NCBI GenBank assembly: GCA_945988915.1
Contig: CAMFTS010000034.1
Span: 1-11,172, forward strand
Source: an uncultured Clostridia bacterium
GTDB lineage: Bacteria > Bacillota > Clostridia > Oscillospirales > Acutalibacteraceae
DNA: 11,172 nucleotides
Direction of reading: 5' to 3'
In this document: piece after piece, positions 6,260 through 11,172 of the stretch
How the letters are laid out: every line of letters begins with the position of its first letter
How positions within the stretch are numbered: position 1 is the stretch's first letter
Notes under the pieces: generated by a model
Told to the model about the DNA's origin: nothing
The model's input: the letters and a program-made list of their open reading frames with translations, nothing else
The model's database searches: none
Made by a program: the position numbers and the translations under genes

Positions 6260-7318
6260 TTATCTTCCTCGGTTTTTCTTATTGATTTTAGAAATATTCT
6301 TGAATTTCTGCTTTTTATCTGCCAAATAGCCTTCTGTATCTTCGGCATATCTGTTTTCGGCTTTCAGCTTGTGATACGACTGAAGCCTGTCTTTTGAAAG
6401 TTCTCCTTTTTCAACTGCTTGCTTTACGGCGCAATCAGGCTCGCTTGTATGACTGCAATTATTGAAACGGCACATTGTCGCAAGAGTTTCTATATCGGCA
6501 AAGGATTTATCCAGACCGTCGTCTATATCCCACAAGCCAAGCTCTCTCATACCGGGCGTATCAATGACCATTCCGCCCTGCTTAAGCAAAAACAGTTCCC
6601 GTCTTGTAGTTGTATGCCTGCCTTTATCATCATTTCTCAATCCGTTTGTTTCCAGGCGGTTTTCTCCGAGCAGACGATTGATAAGAGTTGACTTTCCGAC
6701 GCCGGAAGAACCAATCAATGCAACTGTTTTGCCGTCTTGAATATAAGGCAAGAGCTTTTTATATCCGTCTTGCTCCATAGCAGAAGTTACAACAATATCT
6801 GTACCTACAGCATTCTGTTCAACTTTATCAATATAGCCGTCAAGCTCTGAACACAGGTCGGATTTGGTTAAAACTATTACAGGTGTTGCGCCGCTGTCCC
6901 AAGCGACAGCAAGGTAACGTTCCAATCTTCTGATATTAAAATCATTGTTGAGCGACATACAAATAAATGCCGTATCAATATTAGCTGCAACAACTTGCTC
7001 CGTATTGCCCGTACCTGCGGCTTTACGGATAAAAGCGCTTTTTCTCGGCAGAATACCGTGTATAACTGCGTGACCTTGATTTGAATTACAATCTATAAAT
7101 ACAAAATCACCTACGGCAGGAAAATCTGCTGAGCTTTTTGCATTGTGCCGAAATTTTCCCGATACTTCTGCTAATTGTTCACCCGTTTCACTTATCAATC
7201 GGTAAACGCCCCTCTCCTGAGAAAGTATTCTGCCTACCGAATATCCGTCTTTGTTTTCCTGTGCTAATGCCGAAAACTGATTTATCAATCCGTATTCAAA
7301 CATATTTATCTTCCCCAT
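6260..7318 (-). CDS. rsgA: Ribosome small-subunit-dependent GTPase A
   Basis: RsgA (YloQ/YjeQ) is a circularly permuted GTPase that assists late maturation of the 30S subunit. The motif order in 352 residues is diagnostic: G4 TKSD (151-154), G5 SA (179-180), G1 GSSGVGKST (203-211), G2 threonines (236-238) and G3 DTPG (253-256). An OB-fold precedes them (about 26-95), and a C-terminal zinc motif follows with Cys283, Cys288, His290 and Cys296. The length is at the long end for the family. The ATG at 7318 has AAAGGA eight bases upstream; an alternative ATG at 7303 lacks such a site. The gene is transcribed from the promoter at 7401-7429, which carries two repressor-like sites, an unusual arrangement for a housekeeping GTPase. 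A methyltransferase gene follows immediately. Confidence 0.95.
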   Translation of the reverse strand: MGKINMFEYGLINQFSALAQENKDGYSVGRILSQERGVYRLISETGEQLAEVSGKFRHNAKSSADFPAVGDFVFIDCNSNQGHAVIHGILPRKSAFIRKAAGTGNTEQVVAANIDTAFICMSLNNDFNIRRLERYLAVAWDSGATPVIVLTKSDLCSELDGYIDKVEQNAVGTDIVVTSAMEQDGYKKLLPYIQDGKTVALIGSSGVGKSTLINRLLGENRLETNGLRNDDKGRHTTTRRELFLLKQGGMVIDTPGMRELGLWDIDDGLDKSFADIETLATMCRFNNCSHTSEPDCAVKQAVEKGELSKDRLQSYHKLKAENRYAEDTEGYLADKKQKFKNISKINKKNRGR

Positions 7319-7381
7319 AATCTAAATCCTTTCTTAACTTTTAAAGTATTTCCTCAGTAGCGTTCATATTCATCGCTTTTT

Positions 7382-7397
7382 GTAAACGGTTGTTTAC
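7382..7397. promoter_or_regulatory. Operator-like palindrome 2, at the rsgA transcription start
   Basis: The plus strand reads GTAAACGGTTGTTTAC, with perfect 6-bp half sites around a 4-base centre. It begins 3 bases downstream of the -10 box and covers the predicted start site. It lies 25 bp centre to centre from box 1. GTAAAC-n4-GTTTAC resembles sites used by TetR/AcrR-type repressors. The protein that binds it is not identifiable here, and the tetR operator at 5422-5449 has a different sequence. Confidence 0.65.
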
Positions 7398-7400
7398 TTA

Positions 7401-7429
7401 ATTATAGTGAACGGCAGTTTACCTGTCAA
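7401..7429 (-). promoter_or_regulatory. Perfect-consensus sigma-A promoter of rsgA
   Basis: On the minus strand TTGACA (7424-7429) and TATAAT (7401-7406) are separated by 17 bases. Transcription should start near 7394, giving a leader of about 75 bases to the rsgA ATG. The spacer and the start site are both occupied by palindromic operator-like boxes. Confidence 0.85.
7407..7422. promoter_or_regulatory. Operator-like palindrome 1, inside the rsgA promoter spacer
   Basis: The plus strand reads GTGAACGGCAGTTTAC, an imperfect inverted repeat (GTrAAC-n4-GTTTAC). It fills 16 of the 17 spacer bases between the -35 and -10 boxes, so a bound protein would exclude RNA polymerase. It matches the second box at 7382-7397 at 13 of 16 positions. 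Confidence 0.6.
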
Positions 7430-7477
7430 CAGATATGCAAAAAAAATATAAAAACCAAGAAGCATTTCAAAATGAAT

Positions 7478-7513
7478 AAAAGCACGAAAAGCATTTCTGC
7501 TTTCCGTGCTTTT
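7478..7513 (-). terminator. Terminator downstream of valS
   Basis: On the minus strand a 16-bp stem (AAAAGCACGGAAAGCA with TGCTTTTCGTGCTTTT, one G·U pair) closes on a GAAA tetraloop. The descending arm ends in TTTT, followed by ATTCATTTTG. It starts 8 bases after the valS stop codon. The symmetric A/T ends mean it could also work on the opposite strand. Confidence 0.88.
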
Positions 7514-7521
7514 TACAGTAA

Positions 7522-10224
7522 TTATCTGTTTTTGATTTTTTCGATAGCGTCGTCTATCATCTTCATTTTCTCTGTATATTTCTGAAGCTTTTCTCTTTGC
7601 TCCTCGACAAGATTTGCCGGAGCCTTTGCAACGAAATTAGCATTATTAAGCTTGTTCATAATGAAGTCGATATCCTTTTGAACGCCTGCCTTTTCCTTGT
7701 TCAGTCTTTCAAGTTCTGCTTTAAAGTCAACAAGCTCATCCATAGGAATATAAATCTTTGCATCGGCAGTAATAATTGTAACTGCGGTGTCATCTTCATA
7801 TCCCGGAATAATATCAACCTCACTTGCAGATGCAAGACGGGTAAAGAAATCTGCACCGTTTTTAAATGTATCCGTAAATGCAGTGTCAATGATTACCTTT
7901 GCTTTCTTTGACGGCGCAACATTCATTTCGCTTCTTCTGTTACGAACTGCCTTGATAGCTGTCATAACTCTTTCCATTTCTGTCTCATCAGCCTTAAACT
8001 CAAGCTTTGAAGAGAATGTCGGCCATTCTGAAATCATTATTGATTCGCCGTCGTGCGGAAGAGTCTGCCAGATTTCTTCTGTAATGAAAGGCATAAACGG
8101 ATGCAAAAGCTTAAGCGTATTACTCATTACATAAACAAGAACTGCCTTTGCTGTCGCCTTTGCCTTTTCGTCATCTGAGTTAAGTCTGATTTTTGCAAGC
8201 TCAATGTACCAGTCACAGAAAACATCCCAAATAAAGTCATAAAGCTTCTGTACTGCAAGTCCGAGTTCATATTTTTCAAGTGAATCGGTAACCGCCTTAA
8301 TGAGATCATTGTACTGTGAAAGTATCCATTTATCTTCGATTGCAAGCTTTTCGGGGATATACGGTACGGGTTCGTTTTCACCGAGATTCATAAGAATAAA
8401 TCTTGCCGCATTCCAGATTTTATTTGCGAAGTTTCTGCTTGCCTCGACCTTCTCATCTGAGAATCTCATATCATTTCCGGGGCTGTTTCCTGTTGCAAGA
8501 GTAAATCTCAATGCATCTGCTCCGAATTTATCAATGATTTCAAGAGGATCAATACCGTTTCCGAGTGATTTTGACATTTTTCTGCCGAGAGCGTCACGAA
8601 CAAGACCGTGAATAAGAACTGTATCAAACGGTGCTTTGCCTGTGTATTCAAGAGCAGAGAAAATCATTCTTGAAACCCAGAATCCGATAATGTCATAACC
8701 CGTTACAAGAGTATTTGTCGGGTAATAATGCTTTAAATCCTCCGTCTGCTCGGGCCAGCCGAGAGTTGAGAAAGGCCAGAGTGCCGATGAGAACCAGGTG
8801 TCAAGTGTATCTGGATCCTGTGCCAAATGCTTTGAGCCGCACTTCGGACAAGTATCAACATCAGTCTTTGCAACGATTGTTTCGCCGCAGTCGTCACAGT
8901 ACCAGGCAGGAATTCTGTGTCCCCACCAAAGCTGACGGGAAATACACCAGTCACGGGTGCCGCGCATCCAACTCATATAGTTCTTTGTAAATCTTTCGGG
9001 AATAAACTTGATTTCGCCCTTTTCAACTGATTCAATAGCAGGCTTTGCAAGAGGTTCCATTCTAACAAACCACTGCTTGGAAACCATAGGTTCAATGCTT
9101 GTATGGCATCTGTAACAAGTGCCGACCTCATGCTTAAGAGGTTCGATTTCCTTGATGTAACCGCCCTCTTCAAGATCCTTGAGAATAGCTTTTCTTGCTT
9201 CCATTGTGCTCATGCCGGCATATTTTCCGCAGTCGAGAACTTCAGGCTCATTCTGTGTTGCCTTGCCTGATGCACGAAGCTCGTCCGCTTCAGCCTTATC
9301 CTTTGCACCTGTAAGATATCCGTCATATGTGAAAGTGCGGACAATCGGAAGATTATGACGAAGACCTACCTCAAAGTCGTTGGGGTCATGTGCAGGTGTA
9401 ATTTTAACAACGCCCGTACCCTTTGTCATATCGGCGTGTTCGTCGCAAACAATAGGAATTTCTTTATTGAGAAGAGGAAGAATAACATGACATCCGTGAA
9501 GATGAGCATATCTCGGGTCATCGGCATTGATAGCAACTGCAGTATCTCCGAGCATTGTTTCGGGTCTTGTTGTTGCAAGCTCAAGCTTTTCTCCCGTTTC
9601 CTTAACCGTATAAAGAAGATGCCAGAAATTTGAGTCTTTCTCTTCGTATTCAACCTCAGCGTCGGAAATTGAAGTATTGCAGTGCGGACACCAGTTAACC
9701 ATTCTGTTACCGCGGTATATCAAATCCTTATCGTACAGGCGAACAAAGACCTCGCGAACCGCGTTACTGCAACCCTCGTCAAGAGTAAATCTTTCTCTGT
9801 CCCAGTCGCAGGAAGAACCCATCTTTTTAAGCTGTTCGATAATTCTGCCGCCGTACTGAGCTTTCCAATCCCAAGCTCTTTCAAGGAATTTTTCTCTGCC
9901 TATATCTTCCTTTGTGATACCTTCTTTACGCATAGCCTCAACGATTTTTGCCTCTGTCGCAATAGATGCGTGGTCTGTACCGGGAAGCCAAAGTGTATCA
10001 TAGCCTGCCATTCTGTGATATCTGATAAGAATATCCTGTAAAGTGTTGTCAAGCGCATGTCCCATATGAAGCTGACCTGTAATATTGGGAGGAGGAATAA
10101 CTATTGTATAAGTCTTTTTACCCTCTTCGCGTTTTGCGTGAAAATACTTGTTGTCAACCCATGTTTTATAAATGCGTTCTTCAACATTTTTAGGATTGTA
10201 CTGTTTTTCAAGTTCTTTCGACAT
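7522..10224 (-). CDS. valS: Valine--tRNA ligase
   Basis: This class Ia aminoacyl-tRNA synthetase charges tRNA-Val in the cytoplasm. The 900-residue length is normal. Visible in order: the HIGH-type motif as HMGH (53-56) within PPPNITGQLHMGH, the CP1 editing domain (about 195-345, with ATTRPETMLGDTAVA and the KITPAHDPNDFEVG editing site), cysteine pairs at 179/182, 370/373, 443/446 and 459/462 that suggest structural zinc sites, the KMSKS loop exactly KMSKS (549-553), the anticodon-binding helical domain, and a C-terminal coiled-coil tRNA arm (about 835-900, rich in Lys/Glu). The ATG at 10224 is preceded by AAAAGGAGAG. Expression is controlled by the T-box leader directly upstream. The gene is monocistronic, closed by the hairpin at 7478-7513. 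Confidence 0.98.
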   Translation of the reverse strand: MSKELEKQYNPKNVEERIYKTWVDNKYFHAKREEGKKTYTIVIPPPNITGQLHMGHALDNTLQDILIRYHRMAGYDTLWLPGTDHASIATEAKIVEAMRKEGITKEDIGREKFLERAWDWKAQYGGRIIEQLKKMGSSCDWDRERFTLDEGCSNAVREVFVRLYDKDLIYRGNRMVNWCPHCNTSISDAEVEYEEKDSNFWHLLYTVKETGEKLELATTRPETMLGDTAVAINADDPRYAHLHGCHVILPLLNKEIPIVCDEHADMTKGTGVVKITPAHDPNDFEVGLRHNLPIVRTFTYDGYLTGAKDKAEADELRASGKATQNEPEVLDCGKYAGMSTMEARKAILKDLEEGGYIKEIEPLKHEVGTCYRCHTSIEPMVSKQWFVRMEPLAKPAIESVEKGEIKFIPERFTKNYMSWMRGTRDWCISRQLWWGHRIPAWYCDDCGETIVAKTDVDTCPKCGSKHLAQDPDTLDTWFSSALWPFSTLGWPEQTEDLKHYYPTNTLVTGYDIIGFWVSRMIFSALEYTGKAPFDTVLIHGLVRDALGRKMSKSLGNGIDPLEIIDKFGADALRFTLATGNSPGNDMRFSDEKVEASRNFANKIWNAARFILMNLGENEPVPYIPEKLAIEDKWILSQYNDLIKAVTDSLEKYELGLAVQKLYDFIWDVFCDWYIELAKIRLNSDDEKAKATAKAVLVYVMSNTLKLLHPFMPFITEEIWQTLPHDGESIMISEWPTFSSKLEFKADETEMERVMTAIKAVRNRRSEMNVAPSKKAKVIIDTAFTDTFKNGADFFTRLASASEVDIIPGYEDDTAVTIITADAKIYIPMDELVDFKAELERLNKEKAGVQKDIDFIMNKLNNANFVAKAPANLVEEQREKLQKYTEKMKMIDDAIEKIKNR

Positions 10225-10252
10225 TTATCTCTCTCCTTTTAGAGTTAAAATT

Positions 10253-10284
10253 AAAATAAAAAACCTCATACCGAAAGTATGAGG
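10253..10284 (-). terminator. T-box regulated terminator of valS
   Basis: CCUCAUAC (10277-10284) pairs with GUAUGAGG (10264-10271) around a 5-base UUUCG loop. A TTTTTTATTTT tract follows (10253-10263). The left arm is also the 3' strand of the antiterminator, so the two structures exclude each other. Confidence 0.93.
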
Positions 10285-10400
10285 CGAATAAAATCCGTGT
10301 TACCACTCAAATTGACGCAATAAGCGACCACTCAAAGCCCATAACGAAGGCAAACCGTCTGTGCTTAACGGAAAATCTTTAGGCACAGCCGCTCAGAAGC

Positions 10401-10403
10401 GAC
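10401..10403 (-). promoter_or_regulatory. T-box specifier codon GUC (valine)
   Basis: On the minus strand the segment GCCGUCGCUUC places GUC one purine before the CUUC strand of the stem I base helix (partner GAAG at 10476-10479). This is the standard geometry of T-box specifiers on the 3' side of the internal loop. It agrees with the downstream gene valS. Confidence 0.72.
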
Positions 10404-10499
10404 GGCGGTAAAAGTTATGTGCTGTCTTGCACCGAACGACAGCTCTCTGAAAACATAGAGCAAATACCTTAACTTCTTCACTGCGTTTTTCATTGCTAT

Positions 10500-10528
10500 A
10501 TTCTAACATTATTATTTGTTAATGTCAA
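10500..10528 (-). promoter_or_regulatory. Sigma-A promoter of the valS T-box transcript
   Basis: TTGACA (10523-10528) and TAGAAT (10500-10505) on the minus strand are spaced by 17 bases. The start near 10493 lies just upstream of T-box stem I. The -35 box begins only 12 bases after the stop of the preceding gene. Confidence 0.8.
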
Positions 10529-10540
10529 TTATTAAAAACT

Positions 10541-11014
10541 TTATTTCTGCTGAATTTTATCGGCGTAGTCCGACATAAACAGTCTTATATCTGTTCCGCG
10601 TTTTTCATTGCCGTCAATATAGATATTCTCCGCTTTGAACACATAATTTTTAATCTCGTCGATATCGTCTGTTTCAAATGAGAAATAAAACTTGCCGTTT
10701 TCTTTATGATTAGCTGTGATAGTTCCGCTGTTTTCAACATTTGACGGCGCAAGAGCTCCGTTTGAGCCTGATGTTAAGTTGAATTCGTAAGTGTTGAAAT
10801 CATAGAACCAGGTTTTTGCACTGCCTGTTACGGTTACATGATATTTGTATTCCCCGAATTCACCGGTTTCCTTAATATTGATACTGTCAACAGAAAAGTC
10901 AATTCTATGCCAACGGTTTTTATACAGATTTACACCGAGTATTATCATTCCGATTATTATGGCAACAGCCAGAACACCGATAACGGTCATATATACTTTT
11001 CTTTTTTTGTTCAT
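10541..11014 (-). CDS. Small membrane-anchored protein of unknown function
   Basis: The 157-residue protein starts MNKKRKVY and has one hydrophobic segment (about 9-30). A hydrophilic domain of about 125 residues follows, with alternating polar and aromatic residues suggestive of beta strands (for example YKYHVTVTGS, GKFYFSFETDD). The positive N-terminus predicts the domain lies outside the membrane. There is no lipobox cysteine, so it is a signal anchor or cleaved secretory protein rather than a lipoprotein. I do not recognise the family. The ATG at 11014 is preceded by GAGGTG seven bases upstream, and the promoter at 11033-11061 gives a leader of only about 12 bases. No terminator separates it from the valS promoter, so some read-through into the T-box is expected. 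Confidence 0.8.
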   Translation of the reverse strand: MNKKRKVYMTVIGVLAVAIIIGMIILGVNLYKNRWHRIDFSVDSINIKETGEFGEYKYHVTVTGSAKTWFYDFNTYEFNLTSGSNGALAPSNVENSGTITANHKENGKFYFSFETDDIDEIKNYVFKAENIYIDGNEKRGTDIRLFMSDYADKIQQK

Positions 11015-11032
11015 GGGTCACACCTCATCGCT

Positions 11033-11061
11033 ATTTTAACAACATTAGTCCAAACTGTCAA
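11033..11061 (-). promoter_or_regulatory. Sigma-A promoter embedded in the 3' end of the comF-like gene
   Basis: TTGACA (11056-11061) and TAAAAT (11033-11038) on the minus strand are 17 bases apart. The -35 box lies inside the last codons of the upstream coding region. The predicted start near 11026 falls at the edge of the ribosome binding site of the gene at 11014. Confidence 0.7.
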
Positions 11062-11172
11062 CATTTGTTTTACCGTGCATTTTCGTTATTGCAAATGTGA
11101 TAGCATACACTTTTTCAGCTCCGTAAATTCTCAGCATTTTTGCACATTCATCAAGAGTTGAGCCTGTTGTTT
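11045..11172 (-). CDS. C-terminal fragment of a ComF-family phosphoribosyltransferase
   Basis: The last 42 codons are present, beginning TTGSTLDECAKML and continuing GAEKVYAITFA, with the stop at 11045-11047. TTGST is the second half of the PRPP-binding loop (usually DDVxTTGST) of type I phosphoribosyltransferases. The following DECAKxLxxxGAxxVyxxTfA pattern is the usual end of ComF/ComFC proteins, which are linked to DNA uptake in competent bacteria and occur widely in species not known to be competent. The first part lies outside the window, so completeness cannot be judged. Confidence 0.8.
   Translation of the reverse strand, partial: TTGSTLDECAKMLRIYGAEKVYAITFAITKMHGKTNVDSLD

Larger units (their letters stand above)
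10253..10490 (-). ncRNA. Valine T-box leader controlling valS
   Basis: On the minus strand the parts of a T-box riboswitch can be traced. Stem I has a base GAAG/CUUC and upper helices UAUGU/ACAUA and GCUGUC/GACAGC, with an AG-bulge region between (CAGAGA) and a distal loop containing CGGUGCAA. The specifier is GUC (Val) at 10401-10403, followed by a purine next to the base stem, as in known T-boxes. A stem II helix (CUGUGC/GCACAG) follows. The T-box core is GAGUGGUAACACGG (about 10296-10309). The antiterminator (UGAG and CGGA pairing with CUCA and UUCG, 10280-10309) shares its 3' strand with the terminator at 10264-10284. The bulge UGGU can pair with the ACCA end of uncharged tRNA-Val. Uncharged tRNA would thus permit valS transcription. 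Confidence 0.92.

Noticed and set aside
8127..9173. Several plus- and minus-strand frames of 60-100 codons inside valS
   Set aside because: All are out-of-frame shadows of the well-conserved valS coding sequence, without start signals.

Overview
The window reads as chromosomal DNA of a low-to-moderate GC Gram-positive anaerobe of the Clostridia, probably a gut Oscillospiraceae/Ruminococcaceae-type organism. This is inferred from strong AGGAG-type ribosome binding sites, near-consensus sigma-A promoters (TTGACA, 17 bp, TATAAT), a T-box leader in front of valS, and protein families typical of that group. Every supported gene lies on the minus strand, so the transcription order runs from high to low coordinates. 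I see no mobile element, CRISPR array, tRNA or rRNA.

Right part (11172 to 7478): the 3' end of a ComF-type phosphoribosyltransferase gene; a small membrane-anchored protein of unknown function whose promoter lies inside the comF tail; then a complete valine T-box leader (promoter, specifier GUC, antiterminator/terminator) controlling valS (valyl-tRNA synthetase). valS is closed by a long terminator hairpin.

Middle part (7429 to 5531): a perfect-consensus promoter carrying two copies of a GTrAAC-n4-GTTTAC operator drives rsgA (ribosome-assembly GTPase). A class I SAM-dependent methyltransferase gene follows 12 bases after rsgA. The methyltransferase frame has an in-frame TAA between its best start signal and the annotated ATG, so it is either N-terminally truncated or a recent pseudogene.

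Left-middle part (5486 to 761): a second perfect-consensus promoter with an overlapping palindrome precedes a TetR-family regulator, followed closely by an ABC ATPase, a polytopic ABC permease/exporter, a LiaF-like membrane protein and a DUF4097-type repeat protein. Two of the junctions are ATGA overlaps, and the unit ends at a GC-rich terminator. The genes look like one autoregulated envelope export/envelope-sensing operon.

Left end (651 to 1): a six-helix membrane protein of unknown function, then a promoter with a palindromic leader and the first 15 codons of an unidentified gene that runs off the window.

The most notable observations are the nonsense codon in the methyltransferase, the double repressor site on the housekeeping rsgA promoter (possibly beside the remnant of a lost regulator), the TetR–ABC–LiaF-like–DUF4097 gene set, and the duplicated T-box-like decamer in the valS leader. 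I did not find a clear wholly new system. The envelope operon is the best candidate for undescribed biology.
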